The position numbers were made by a program, and so were the translations under genes. Of a DNA stretch of 51,011 nucleotides, positions 27,601 to 35,551 are shown piece after piece. Numbering within the stretch: position 1 is the first letter of the stretch; each line of letters begins with the position of its first letter. Source of the stretch: Verrucomicrobiales bacterium (lineage in GTDB: Bacteria; Verrucomicrobiota; Verrucomicrobiia; Verrucomicrobiales; V1-33); assembly GCA_947460575.1 (NCBI GenBank), contig CANHIJ010000013.1:1-51011 (forward strand). The letters are read 5' to 3'. Below the pieces are notes generated by a model. It was not told where the DNA came from. It did not search any database and saw only the letters and a program-made list of their open reading frames with translations.

Positions 27601-28040
27601 TCTTTTCCCAATTCGTCGCCATGCTCCACCTCATCGGCGACCACCTCGCCGAGCGCCAATGGGCCCACTCCACCCTCACCGGAGCCACCGAAGACCGCGG
27701 CGCCCTGGTCCGCCAATTCCAAGAATCCGAAGGCGCCCACGTCTTTCTCATCTCCCTCAAAGCCGGGGGCTCCGGCCTCAACCTGACCGCCGCAAGCTAC
27801 GTCGTCCTCTTCGACCCCTGGTGGAACCCCGCGGTGGAAAATCAAGCCATCGACCGCACCCACCGCATCGGCCAGGTCCAAAAAGTCATCGCCTACCGCC
27901 TCATCACCCGCGACACCATCGAGGAAAAAATCCGCCACCTCCAAAAAGCAAAATCCGCCCTCGCCAGCGATATCCTCGGCGAGGAAACCTTCGCCAAGGC
28001 CCTCACCCTCGACGACTTCCAGTTCCTCCTGGGATCCTAA
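24678..28040 (+). CDS. SNF2-family ATPase / helicase
   Basis: A protein of about 1120 residues. The C-terminal half is a complete SNF2 motor: DDMGLGKTIQ (Walker A, about residue 668), DEAQYIKNP (about 787-795), LSGTPIENRL, then the helicase-C lobe with KVLIFSQF, LISLKAGGSGLNLT and DRTHRIGQ. A Lys/Ala-rich insert (about 735-760) lies inside lobe 1. The N-terminal 640 residues are beta-rich and match nothing I recognise. The CxCxnCxH SWIM zinc finger common in bacterial SNF2 proteins is not visible. ATG 24678 is chosen; the open frame starts 93 codons earlier in low-complexity sequence. It probably remodels nucleic acid-protein complexes in an ATP-dependent way. Confidence 0.9.
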   Translation: MKKPGALSKDDPAGLAAILANSLSRTLTYQEKKRCALVDQIFKNQTPKVNHDLLSVISGQAETLYRHYYALPVTLWPSHRAPCDILQAWHYVAHALRNNSQISTDPLLTTVSWPEVDRLVNPWLREESLKHWQEQLSTFSAARSFSAPPCPAFRLRLIPQGAQIDWLPPGAAVWTPIKATPLRQHARVAYSYNPAAESLILDEDSARFLRIVCPQDYYQAKPLLEIGSALYGSALNNLIRTQSAKIVDSAGQALLCSQESANWSLLGPCRSPLDSASDLDPAAALNGDYILAVSGADGQPIADVVAILPGQPNLVLTPNAAYPLPGPPLPATFPSPGSRIPVAAVESHVGLAALDRLGVSPPSRLARRVTTVKVAVRIRCQYLASRDGDVFQVCALASCGGLFPDEEWIADHWSPRFRSHSREASAAPSDTLTRIDRSLQIPAGDWLALANLSSSALNHSSAEFWLERRLSKTSSKLFPDQFLAWLEQRPEGVSVELDRELAALRDLGKVTAQFHIELEPAGIDWFDLELNLQLSDITLTPQDVDLLLANNGSWVRLPKHGWRKIELNATEETHRELADLGLSAGDVYSAEKQRLHVLQLAHPAASTLLPAETVGEVRRRASELRTSVAPTLPRGITATLRNYQLEGFHFLAYLSTNHFGGILADDMGLGKTIQALTWMAWLHETDQLGASPMLVVCPKSVQDNWTSEAAKFYPALPVHQWTSATVGDLAPISPPAPPAPKSSRAKKTASAKKASASPPPLLIINYTQLRLHAEAISAITWSTVVLDEAQYIKNPTSVTAKTACALRSRHRLALSGTPIENRLLDLWSIMAFAMPGILHNRTSFAKNFGAKDDPLARRRLGARVRPFLLRRTKKEVAADLPDRIEEDLICELEGPQRDHYMAELKHARSTLLKAKTAAQLDKLRFNILTSLLRLRQICCHPSLTGKGQPDANSAKLDALLELLEPLVEEGHKVLIFSQFVAMLHLIGDHLAERQWAHSTLTGATEDRGALVRQFQESEGAHVFLISLKAGGSGLNLTAASYVVLFDPWWNPAVENQAIDRTHRIGQVQKVIAYRLITRDTIEEKIRHLQKAKSALASDILGEETFAKALTLDDFQFLLGS

Positions 28041-28070
28041 GCCCCGCCCCCCGCGGACCCCCCGCCCCCC

Positions 28071-28544
28071 TCAGCCGACCTCGTGGGCCAGCATCAAGCG
28101 CATCGGCACCATGTGGGAAAGCACGAATCCATTGCGCGCAAAAAAGCGCTGGGACTCGGCGCTGACGTGGTCAGTTAGAAGGGTAATCCGCTTAAAGTCC
28201 TTCCGTTCGGCAAAATCCTTGACGTAGTTGACCAAGCGGGTCCCGTAGCCCTGCCCGCGGTGCTCCAGGCGGATGATGACGTCCTCCATGAGGATCACAA
28301 AGCCGCCCTCGGCAGTGCTGATGGTGAAGAGCAAATTCACCATGCCGATGACCTTGTGGTCGTTGCGCAGCACAAAAATGCGGCCCCGCGAGGGCTGCTC
28401 GAGGATCAACTGCAGCCCGTGGCGCTGCTTTTCGGCATCCGGCGCAAAGTCGGCCTCAATGGCCATCAGCGACACCACCAAATCCGTCAATTCAGTCAGA
28501 TCCTCAATGGTGGCGGATTCAATCCGGATAGCATCAGCGGGCAT
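28071..28544 (-). CDS. GNAT-family N-acetyltransferase
   Basis: A 157-residue acetyl-CoA-dependent transferase of unknown substrate. The acetyl-CoA pyrophosphate-binding motif A is clear: EDVIIRLEHRGQGYGTRLVNYV (R/Q-x-x-G-x-G/A as RGQGYG). The N-terminus IRIESATIEDLTELTDLV and the C-terminal RITLLTDHVSAESQRFFARNGF complete the fold. Length is that of a single GNAT domain. It is downstream of, and in the same direction as, the cysE and SprT-like genes, and convergent with the SNF2 gene 30 bp away. Confidence 0.9.
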   Translation of the reverse strand: MPADAIRIESATIEDLTELTDLVVSLMAIEADFAPDAEKQRHGLQLILEQPSRGRIFVLRNDHKVIGMVNLLFTISTAEGGFVILMEDVIIRLEHRGQGYGTRLVNYVKDFAERKDFKRITLLTDHVSAESQRFFARNGFVLSHMVPMRLMLAHEVG

Positions 28545-28594
28545 ATTTCCGAACTAGAGCAGGATCCCCGCCGTTCGCCATCGGGGAAAAAACC

Positions 28595-29119
28595 TCAGCC
28601 CGCCACCTCCCCCGGCGGGACCCGCTGAAATTGAAAGCGAACATCAAACTTTCCCCCGCTGTGGCGGCGGCAGCAAGTCAGGCAGGCCGTGGGCCGCCGA
28701 AACCGGCGCACCCGAGCCACCGCCACGCCGCACTGCGGACAAACATAGTGGTAGCGCGGCGCCACCTGGCGCCGCGGAAAGGGCATGCTGTGGGTCACCC
28801 GCTCGCCCGGAATCCCCAGTTCCACGCAGGCCTGCCGCCATTCCCGCCCGTGCCCTGAGATCCTCCGCCCGCCCGCCCGCCAGTAGGCCAGCAGGTGCGC
28901 CGCCTCGTGCCGCAGGGTGCGCTCAACCTCCGCCTCCCCCACCCCCAAAAGCCGCGGATTGAGCTCAATAACGCCCCGCCCCACCCAGGCCCGGCCCGCC
29001 GCCGAGCGCATCCGTCCATTCCAGCACACCTGCACGCCCTCCGCCAGCCCCGCGGCCCCCAGCTGGCACAGCCACGCTTGGACTTGCACCGTCAGAGCGG
29101 CATCCGGTACGTCGCGCAT
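28595..29119 (-). CDS. SprT-like zinc metalloprotease domain protein
   Basis: A 174-residue SprT-like protein. The zinc-protease motif HEAAH lies at residues 71-75 (Glu72 catalytic), with a third His in SGHGREWR (His90). A C-terminal zinc ribbon uses CPQC (127-130) and CLTC (146-149). Eukaryotic relatives (SPRTN) cleave DNA-protein crosslinks, but bacterial members are little characterised. All catalytic and ribbon residues are intact. It starts 12 bp after the serine acetyltransferase gene on the same strand, so it is probably cotranscribed with it. Confidence 0.85.
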   Translation of the reverse strand: MRDVPDAALTVQVQAWLCQLGAAGLAEGVQVCWNGRMRSAAGRAWVGRGVIELNPRLLGVGEAEVERTLRHEAAHLLAYWRAGGRRISGHGREWRQACVELGIPGERVTHSMPFPRRQVAPRYHYVCPQCGVAVARVRRFRRPTACLTCCRRHSGGKFDVRFQFQRVPPGEVAG

Positions 29120-29131
29120 ACGCCAAGTCTC

Positions 29132-30025
29132 TTAGGAAATCGACCGCGGCGCGGGCTTGGTCCGCACCTGGTGCTTGACCTCGTCCAGCGCCACCACCCG
29201 GTCGGCGGGTACATCTTCCGTGACAAACACGTTGGCCCCCAGCGTGCTCCGGGACCCAATGGTGATGTCCCCCACGATGGTGGCGTTAGCGTAAATCGTC
29301 ACCTCGTCTTCCAGCTTGGGATGGCGGCACTTCCCCTTCAATTTCTGGCCCGCCGAGAGCGAGCGCGCCACCAGGCCCACTCCCTGATATAGCTTAACGT
29401 GGCTCCCAATCACCGAAGTCTCCCCAATCACCACCCCCGTCCCGTGGTCGATAAAAAAATGCGTCCCGATCACCGCCCCAGGGTGGATGTCGATCCCCGT
29501 CCGGTTGTGGGCCCACTCGGTCATCATGCGCGGAATCAAGGGCAACCCCGCCCCGTACAGCAAATGCGCTAGCCGCTGGATCGCGATCGCCTCCAGTCCA
29601 GGGTAAGCCAAAATCACTTCCTCGTAGCTGCCCGCCGCCGGATCGCCATCAAAGGCCGCCATGACGTCGGTGCCGAGCAGGCGGCGCACTTCCGGCAGCT
29701 GCCGCATAAACGCGCACACCAGCTGGTGCGACCGCTCCTCTAACTCCACCCCGCCGTGGTTTTGGTGGCCCAAACTGCGGCGCACTTCCACTTTCAAACC
29801 CGCCACGACCTGCTGCACCCGCGCCGCCGTCCGACTCACCAAGTTGGCCGCGCGCAGGGCCTCGCTCTCATAAAACCCCGGAAACAAAATTTGCAGCAAA
29901 TCCGCGCAGAGCGCCGCGATGGCGTCCTTGGAGGGAAGGTCTACCCCCTCAAGGTGATTGATACCCCCTTCCGTTTGATAGGACTCGACGAGGGCCTCGG
30001 TGATCGCGTTCTGGTCGCACAACAT
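29132..30025 (-). CDS. cysE: Serine O-acetyltransferase
   Basis: A 297-residue enzyme converting L-serine and acetyl-CoA to O-acetylserine, the precursor of cysteine. The N-terminal helical domain (residues about 1-170) includes DPAAGSYEEVILAYPGLEAI. The C-terminal left-handed beta-helix contains GIDIHPGAVIGTHFFIDHGT, GVVIGETSVIGSHVKLYQGV and hexapeptide repeats to the end. The long N-terminus is of the EpsC/SrpH type. ATG 30025 is preferred, with GGTGGAGGG about 11 bases upstream; a TTG at 30046 would add 7 residues. No cysK is adjacent. It heads a minus-strand group with the SprT-like gene. Confidence 0.93.
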   Translation of the reverse strand: MLCDQNAITEALVESYQTEGGINHLEGVDLPSKDAIAALCADLLQILFPGFYESEALRAANLVSRTAARVQQVVAGLKVEVRRSLGHQNHGGVELEERSHQLVCAFMRQLPEVRRLLGTDVMAAFDGDPAAGSYEEVILAYPGLEAIAIQRLAHLLYGAGLPLIPRMMTEWAHNRTGIDIHPGAVIGTHFFIDHGTGVVIGETSVIGSHVKLYQGVGLVARSLSAGQKLKGKCRHPKLEDEVTIYANATIVGDITIGSRSTLGANVFVTEDVPADRVVALDEVKHQVRTKPAPRSIS

Positions 30026-30122
30026 GGTCGCCCATCCCTCCACCAAAGCGGCCCCCAGCGAAACCGCTTTTTCGCGGCAGTCCCGCTGGACGCCACCAAG
30101 CTAGGGCCCTATGACCTGAGAA

Positions 30123-30830
30123 GTGCCGCCCCACTTCGCCAGCCTCTTTAGCCAATTCTTCTATACACCCGTGCTGCGGCCCGCGGTGCGCATCGTCAGC
30201 GGCTTGGTGGCCATCCCAGTTTTTCGCTTTCTCCTCAAGCGGATCCTCCGCGTCAAGACCAACGACGCCGAATTGGAGCGCGACCTGGAACTCTGGTTCC
30301 GCGGCGCCATCCTCCTGCTCGCCGCCACCGCCAATTTGGAAGACTTTCTCTTCGGCTGGACCCAATGGCACCAAAACAGCGATCCCTGGCTGACCATGCT
30401 GCTCCGCCTCCTCCTCGCCATCGGAGTCATCGAAACCATGCCCGACGAGGACCTCTTCGCCCTGGTGCACCGCGGCCCGCCCCCCCTGCGCTGGGGGCCA
30501 GGCGGCTTCCCACAGGCCTGGCGCCAGCGCCGCGCTTTTCTCAAGGGCATCGGCGTCCTTCACCTCAAGCGATCCTCCCCCGTCTTCGTCATCATGTGCG
30601 TCGTTTTCGGCGGAGCCGCGCACTCCCTCAATTGGCTCGTCGGCTGGGCGTGCTACGGCCTCGCCCTGACCCAATACCTCATCATCGCCCTCGCAACCGA
30701 CCGCACCCGCGCCGCCCCCTTGCTGGAAATGATCGCCGCCCAGTCGCTGCCCAGCCGCGCCGCCTCCCCCCATGAGGCCGCCCCTCCCCCCCGCGGCGAT
30801 CCCAGCCCGCAACCCCTCGACCCTCCCTAG
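30123..30830 (+). CDS. Multi-pass membrane protein of unknown function
   Basis: A 235-residue protein that I do not recognise. It has about five hydrophobic segments: around residues 17-38, LWFRGAILLLAATANL, WLTMLLRLLLAIGVI, SSPVFVIMCVVFGGAA and WACYGLALTQYLIIALA. A short loop DEDLFALVHRGPPPL and a Pro-rich tail are also visible. No transport or enzymatic motif is apparent. It starts at GTG 30123, is divergent from cysE by 97 bp, and is followed 122 bp later by the GH2 gene. Codon usage fits its neighbours, which supports a real gene. Confidence 0.7.
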   Translation: MPPHFASLFSQFFYTPVLRPAVRIVSGLVAIPVFRFLLKRILRVKTNDAELERDLELWFRGAILLLAATANLEDFLFGWTQWHQNSDPWLTMLLRLLLAIGVIETMPDEDLFALVHRGPPPLRWGPGGFPQAWRQRRAFLKGIGVLHLKRSSPVFVIMCVVFGGAAHSLNWLVGWACYGLALTQYLIIALATDRTRAAPLLEMIAAQSLPSRAASPHEAAPPPRGDPSPQPLDPP

Positions 30831-30952
30831 CCCGAAACTCAGCGCGCCGCCCGGCGCCGCCCCAGTATTTTTCCCAGCCTCCCCCCCGGGGCGGACAAAC
30901 CCATTGTCCCAGCCCGCCGCGCGCCCTACCCCTGACCCTCTTTTTCCCTCCC

Positions 30953-33199
30953 ATGTCCGCCCTCCACTGGATCGCTGCCCTCCTCGCCTCCGCCGCCCTC
31001 TTGCCCGCAGCGGAGTGGAAACCCGTCCCCGGCCACCTCCTCACCCGCTGGAGCGCCGCCGTCGACCCCCAAAACCCCCTCCCCGAATACCCCCGCCCCC
31101 AACTGCAGCGCCCCGCCTGGACCAACCTCAACGGCCTCTGGGACTACGCCATCCTCCCCCTCGAGGCCGAGGCCCCCACCGCCTTCGACGGCCAAATCCT
31201 CGTCCCCTACCCCGTAGAGTCCGCCCTCTCCGGCGTCAAAAAACCCCTCCGCAAGGACCAGCGCCTCTGGTATCGCCGCTCCTTCCAAGCCCCCGCCACC
31301 CCCCCCGGACATCGCCTCCTCCTCCACTTCGGCGCCGTCGACTGGGAAGCCCGCGTCTCCCTCAACGGCCACCTCTGCGGCACCCACCGCGGCGGCTACG
31401 ACGCCTTCTCCTTCGACATCACCGACGCCGTCAAGCCCGGGGCCGACAACGCCTTGATCGTCGCCGTCGCCGATGCCACCGGCGCCGGACAGGCTATCGG
31501 CAAACAAAACTTCAACAAAATCGCCAAACCCGGCGGCATCGCCTACTCCCCCTCCTCCGGCATCTGGCAGACCGCCTGGCTGGAATCCGTCCCCCCAGTC
31601 CACATCGCCGATCTTCACTTCGTCCCCGACCTCCCCCGCAGCGGCCTCCGCCTCACCGTCCCATCCTCCACTTCCCACGCCCCCAGCGAAGTGGAAATCA
31701 CCGCCTTCGACGGCGCCCAGGAAGTCGCCCGCCTCCGCGGCCCCTCCGACCAGGAACTCTTCCTGCCCATCCCCAAACCCCATCTTTGGACCCCCGACGA
31801 CCCCTTCCTCTACACCCTCCACCTCCGCCTCGGCCAGGACGAAGTCCGCAGCTACTTCGGCATGCGCCACATCGCCCTCGGCAAGGATCCCCTGGGCTTC
31901 ACCGCCATGCTCCTCAACGGCCAGCCGCTCTTCCAAGTCGGCCCCCTCGACCAGGGCTTCTGGCCCGACGGCCTGCACACTGCCCCCACCGACGCCGCCC
32001 TCCGCTGGGACATCGAACAAATGAAGCGCCTCGGCTTTAACATGGTCCGCAAACACATCAAAATCGAGCCCTCCCGCTGGTTCTATTGGTGCGACAAACT
32101 CGGCCTCCTCGTCTGGCAAGATATGCCCAGCGGCGGAGCCGGCCAAGGCGGCGACCGCGAAAAGGAAGGCACCCCCGTCTCCCCCGAACTCACCCGCCAA
32201 TTTGAAGAAGAACTGCACCTCATGGTGCAACAACACCGCAACCACCCCTCCGTCATCATGTGGGTCATCTTCAACGAAGCCTGGGGCCAATACGATACCC
32301 GCCGCCTCACCCAACAAGTCAAGGCCTGGGACCCCTCCCGCCTCGTCAATAGCTCCAGCGGCTGGGCCGACCAAGGCACCGGCGACCTCAACGATTGGCA
32401 CAACTACCCCACCCCCGTCTGCCCCAAACCCGAACCCTCCCGCGCCGCTGTCCTCGGCGAATTCGGCGGCATCGGACTCCCCACCCCAGACCACACCTGG
32501 GTCGAAAGCGCCTGGGGCTACCGCGGCGTCACCGGCACCCGCTCCCTCACCCGAAAATACGGAGAACTCTGGCGCCAAGTCCACGCCCTCCGCAGCCAGG
32601 GCCTCAACGCCGCCGTCTACACCCAACTCACCGACGTCGAAACCGAAGGCAATGGCCTCTTCACCTACGACCGCGAAATCCTCAAAATCGACCCCGCCGT
32701 CGCCCTCCAAGCCCACCGCGGACATTTCGCCCCCCCCATCACCTTCCAATCCGTCGCCCCCACCGCCGAACTGGATCCCGTCCTCTGGCGCTTCACCTCC
32801 ACCCCTCCCGCGCCCGATTGGCACCAACCTCACTTCGACGACTCCGCCTGGGCCCAGGGCCCCGCCGGCTTCGGCGCTCCCGATTTTAAAGGCGCCTCCC
32901 CCCGCACCCCCTGGACCGCCGACGAACTCTGGCTGCGCCGCTCCCTCGCCCTCCCCCCCGGCGAACTCCACTTCCCCGCCCTCCGCATCCTCCGCGGCCA
33001 GGAAATCGAAGTCTACCTCGGCGGCACCCTCGCCATGCAACTCAAAGGCAGCGACTCCGCCTACGACGAATTCGACCTCCTCCCCGCCGCCGCCGCCCAA
33101 CTCCGCCCCGGACAATCCTGCACCCTCGCCATCCACTGCCGCCGCGGCAAATCCCCCCCCTTCATCGACGCCGGCCTCATGCAGGAACGCCGCCCCTGA
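30953..33199 (+). CDS. Glycoside hydrolase family 2 protein, secreted
   Basis: A 748-residue GH2 enzyme (beta-galactosidase/beta-mannosidase/beta-glucuronidase superfamily); the exact substrate cannot be read. A signal peptide (residues 1-20, cleavage after PAA) is followed by the jelly-roll sugar-binding domain (PRPQLQRPAWTNLNGLWDYA, RLWYRRSF, HFGAVDWEARVSLNG), an Ig-like domain, and the TIM barrel (MKRLGFNMVRKHIKIEP). The acid/base is Glu442 in FNEAWG and the probable nucleophile Glu503 in LGEFGG. A further C-terminal beta domain of about 160 residues follows. It is exported, so it acts on polysaccharide or oligosaccharide outside the cytoplasm. No sugar transporter is adjacent. Confidence 0.93.
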   Translation: MSALHWIAALLASAALLPAAEWKPVPGHLLTRWSAAVDPQNPLPEYPRPQLQRPAWTNLNGLWDYAILPLEAEAPTAFDGQILVPYPVESALSGVKKPLRKDQRLWYRRSFQAPATPPGHRLLLHFGAVDWEARVSLNGHLCGTHRGGYDAFSFDITDAVKPGADNALIVAVADATGAGQAIGKQNFNKIAKPGGIAYSPSSGIWQTAWLESVPPVHIADLHFVPDLPRSGLRLTVPSSTSHAPSEVEITAFDGAQEVARLRGPSDQELFLPIPKPHLWTPDDPFLYTLHLRLGQDEVRSYFGMRHIALGKDPLGFTAMLLNGQPLFQVGPLDQGFWPDGLHTAPTDAALRWDIEQMKRLGFNMVRKHIKIEPSRWFYWCDKLGLLVWQDMPSGGAGQGGDREKEGTPVSPELTRQFEEELHLMVQQHRNHPSVIMWVIFNEAWGQYDTRRLTQQVKAWDPSRLVNSSSGWADQGTGDLNDWHNYPTPVCPKPEPSRAAVLGEFGGIGLPTPDHTWVESAWGYRGVTGTRSLTRKYGELWRQVHALRSQGLNAAVYTQLTDVETEGNGLFTYDREILKIDPAVALQAHRGHFAPPITFQSVAPTAELDPVLWRFTSTPPAPDWHQPHFDDSAWAQGPAGFGAPDFKGASPRTPWTADELWLRRSLALPPGELHFPALRILRGQEIEVYLGGTLAMQLKGSDSAYDEFDLLPAAAAQLRPGQSCTLAIHCRRGKSPPFIDAGLMQERRP

Positions 33200-33451
33200 G
33201 CCCTCCCCTCCCTCCCCCCCGCAGCCGAAAATCTGGCCTCGCCCCACCCGGCGCGCCCAGCAGAAGGCGGGCCCCGCCGGCCCGGCTGGGCCAAAACGCC
33301 TAAAGCCTTCCCCGGGGTTTTCCGCGGGGGGCTTGAGCCGCCAGCCTGGCAAAGCTGCGGATGACAGCGGCCCCATTCTGGAGTTCATTAGAAATCCGGT
33401 CGGCAGCTCCCAAAGCATCGGGTCGGCCCCCCGCTCCTCACCCCTTCCCGC

Positions 33452-34369
33452 ATGCTTGAAGATCGAGATTACCTGCGCCGCCCCGCCTCCGCCCCGGGCC
33501 CGTCCTGGGTCGTTTTGCTCATCCTCCTCAACCTCGGGGTCTTGGTCCTGCGCCAACTCTTCAGCACTCCCGCCTTCCCTCCCGCCGGAGCCATCAGCGT
33601 GGCCGCCCTCCAAAAAGGCGAATGGTGGACCCTCTTCACCCACGGCTTCGTCCACGCAGACTGGTGGCACCTGCTCTCCAATCTCGCCCTCCTCGGCGTG
33701 GTCGGAGGCCGCATCCTCGCCGACGTCGGTGGACGCCACTTTTTATACCTCTACCTCGTGGGCGGCTGGGTCGCCGCCGCCGCCAGCCTCCTCCTCCACC
33801 CCCTCTCCCCCATGATCGGAGCCTCCGGCAGCGTGATGGCCCTCATCGGCGCCTACGCCGCCCTTCACCCCGACCGCTCCGTCACCGCAGGCCTGGGGGC
33901 CTGGGTGCCCCGCTTGGGGGCCGCCCATGCCTTCCTCGGCCTCCTCGCCTCCAGCGTGGCCCTGGAACTCTTTTCCCTCGCCACCGCCGCCCACTGGTCC
34001 ATCCCCTTTGTCCACCACCAGGCCCACGCCGCCCACGCCCTCGGGCTGATCACCGGCTGGCTCTATGCCCGCCACCTGCGCCCAGCCCCGGCACCGCTCT
34101 ACTGGCGCGAGGACTTTTTCCCCCAGGGCCTGAGGCGGCGCCACGCCGACGGCGTCGCCGCAAACAGGCGCTCCGCCCCCTTTTCACCCAACCTTTGCCC
34201 CGCGCCCGCCCGCGCCCCCGCCCCCGCCCTCAGCAATGACGATTTTCTCCGCCAATCCGTGGACCCCGTGCTCGAAAAACTCTACGCCTCCGGCATGGCC
34301 AGCCTCACTGAAGACGAGCGCCGCATCCTGCAAGAGGCCGCCCAGCGCTTTGGCACCCACAAAAACTAA
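33452..34369 (+). CDS. Rhomboid-family intramembrane serine protease
   Basis: A 305-residue membrane protein with about six helices. GEWWTLFTHGFVHADWWHLLSNL is the conserved L1/H2 region, with HxxxN as HLLSN. The catalytic Ser125 is in GASGS and the catalytic His195 in AHAALG-type context (QAHAAHALGLITG), so the dyad is intact. The C-terminal about 100 residues are cytoplasmic, ending in LEKLYASGMASLTEDERRIL, a short motif seen in some rhomboids with a C-terminal helical appendix. The gap 33200-33451 upstream holds GC-rich hairpin-capable sequence and no gene. Confidence 0.92.
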   Translation: MLEDRDYLRRPASAPGPSWVVLLILLNLGVLVLRQLFSTPAFPPAGAISVAALQKGEWWTLFTHGFVHADWWHLLSNLALLGVVGGRILADVGGRHFLYLYLVGGWVAAAASLLLHPLSPMIGASGSVMALIGAYAALHPDRSVTAGLGAWVPRLGAAHAFLGLLASSVALELFSLATAAHWSIPFVHHQAHAAHALGLITGWLYARHLRPAPAPLYWREDFFPQGLRRRHADGVAANRRSAPFSPNLCPAPARAPAPALSNDDFLRQSVDPVLEKLYASGMASLTEDERRILQEAAQRFGTHKN

Positions 34370-34454
34370 GTCGCCTCGCCCCTCCTCCTCCCCCTCCTCC
34401 CAAGCTCCCGCGGCGCGGACTTGCCAGAGTGGCCCGCGGAGTCGAGTATCGCCC

Positions 34455-34907
34455 ATGAAGCCCGCCGACGGAATCGCTTTGCTCACCCTGGAGGACACCC
34501 TAGCCCTCGGCGAGCGCTTGGGCCGAGCCGCGGAGGCCGGAGGGGTCGTGGCCCTTTGCGGCGGGCTCGGCGCAGGCAAAACGCACCTCACCAAAGGGCT
34601 CGCCGTCGGCCTAGGGGCGGATCCGGAGGCCGTCAGCAGCCCCACCTTTTCCTTGGTCCAAGAATACCGGGGCGGGCGACTCCCCGTGTTTCATTTCGAT
34701 TTTTACCGCATGGCTTCTCCCGACGAGGTGCTCGCCATCGGCTGGGACGAATACCTAGAGGCGGGAGGCCTCTGCGTGGTGGAGTGGGCCGATCTGTTCC
34801 CCGCGCTGTTGCCGCCGGGAACCCAGTGGTGGCGGCTCGAACTGAGCCCCAGCGGCGCGCGGTCGGCCCGGCCAGAACCAGGCCCCCCGAAGGCCACATC
34901 CCCCTGA
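34455..34907 (+). CDS. tsaE: tRNA threonylcarbamoyladenosine ATPase TsaE
   Basis: A 150-residue P-loop protein that, with TsaB and TsaD, installs t6A37 on ANN-decoding tRNAs. Walker A GGLGAGKTHLTKGLA is at residues about 36-50, followed by SSPTFSLVQEYRGGRLPVFHFDFYR, the family hallmark, and then WDEYLEAGGLCVVEWADLF. Length is typical. ATG 34455 begins just before the domain; the overlapping upstream open frame is a shadow of the rhomboid gene. It lies 85 bp after the rhomboid gene. The C-terminal 15 residues are Pro/Ala-rich and specific to this sequence. Confidence 0.95.
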   Translation: MKPADGIALLTLEDTLALGERLGRAAEAGGVVALCGGLGAGKTHLTKGLAVGLGADPEAVSSPTFSLVQEYRGGRLPVFHFDFYRMASPDEVLAIGWDEYLEAGGLCVVEWADLFPALLPPGTQWWRLELSPSGARSARPEPGPPKATSP

Positions 34908-35058
34908 GCCCCCCGCGCGAGCTGCGCCCCGCCCAGAAAAGTGCGCCCAGAGGCCGCCCCTTCAGCGCTCGGTTCGCTTTGTGGCCCGACACCCAGGGCG
35001 TTGCCCTGGGCTAGCCTATGCCGCCCCGTTGGGGCTCTCCAGCGGCACTCCGCCGGGG
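34908..35058. repeat. Tandem hairpins with GTT loops
   Basis: Non-coding. A perfect 8-bp stem CCCAGGGC-GTT-GCCCTGGG (34992-35010) is followed directly by GCCCC-GTT-GGGGC (35023-35035). Both have the same GTT loop, and CTAGCCTATGCC lies between them. I recall similar sequence recurring in PVC and Bacteroidota genomes, but cannot verify it here. There is no T-run, so a Rho-independent terminator is unlikely. Confidence 0.7.
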
Positions 35059-35170
35059 CATCCCATCTCATCTCATCCCATTCCATCTCATCTCATCTCA
35101 TCCCATCCCGTCCCATCCCATCCCGTCCCATCCCATCCCGTCCCATCTCATCCCGTCCCATCTCATCCCA
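35059..35170. repeat. Pentanucleotide microsatellite (CATCY/CGTCC)n
   Basis: About 22 tandem 5-bp units, mainly CATCC, CATCT and CGTCC, run without interruption from CATCC at 35059 to 35170. No coding frame with gene-like content spans it. The 5-bp period would shift frame at each unit gained or lost. It directly abuts the left arm of the palindrome. Confidence 0.9.
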
Positions 35171-35372
35171 GTTTAGCCTAAAACCGGGAGTTGACTATCG
35201 GATTCGGCCGGCGCGAAGCGCTGGCGCGGGAGGCTTTTTCTCGGCGCGCGGGCGTTTGGGGGGGCTTTGGCGCTGGCACCCCTGCCGGGGTGCGGGCCCT
35301 CTCGGGAATGCGATCCGGTGGTGTCGCTTCGCTCAACCACCGGCTACCCGCTGGGATGCCTCCGGCATCATC
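35171..35372 (+). repeat. Palindrome left arm
   Basis: This segment is an imperfect reverse complement of 35727-35925 over about 200 bp. Shared blocks read in this orientation include GGGAGTTGACTA, GCGCTGGCACCCCTGCCGGG, GGTGGTGTCGCT and CGCTCAACCACCGGCTACC. Between the blocks identity is lower, so the element is degenerate. No gene-like frame is seen. A unit-like GATGCCTCCGGCAT at its inner end belongs to the same family as the 17-bp minisatellite, inverted. Confidence 0.85.
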
Positions 35373-35551
35373 CCGGGCTGCCTCTTGGTTCATATGCTGG
35401 GCTGCCTCCGGCATCGCCGCCCGACGCGTCTAGCGGCCACGCTATGGGGGCTTTTGACCGCGCCAAGGGCTCACCCATTGGGTGAATCCCTTCCGTTGGC
35501 ACATGCCCCAACCGAATCGTGAATGGTCGACACGTCCCAGCGACAGACCCG

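Noticed and set aside
33200..33451. Structured RNA between the GH2 and rhomboid genes
   Set aside because: GC-rich stems such as CCCCGGGG...CCGCGGGG can be drawn, but no known RNA signature (SRP, 6S, tmRNA, riboswitch) is visible.
30926..33739. 937-codon open frame on the minus strand opposite the GH2 gene
   Set aside because: Same cause: a GC-driven shadow of a well-supported gene with catalytic residues on the plus strand.
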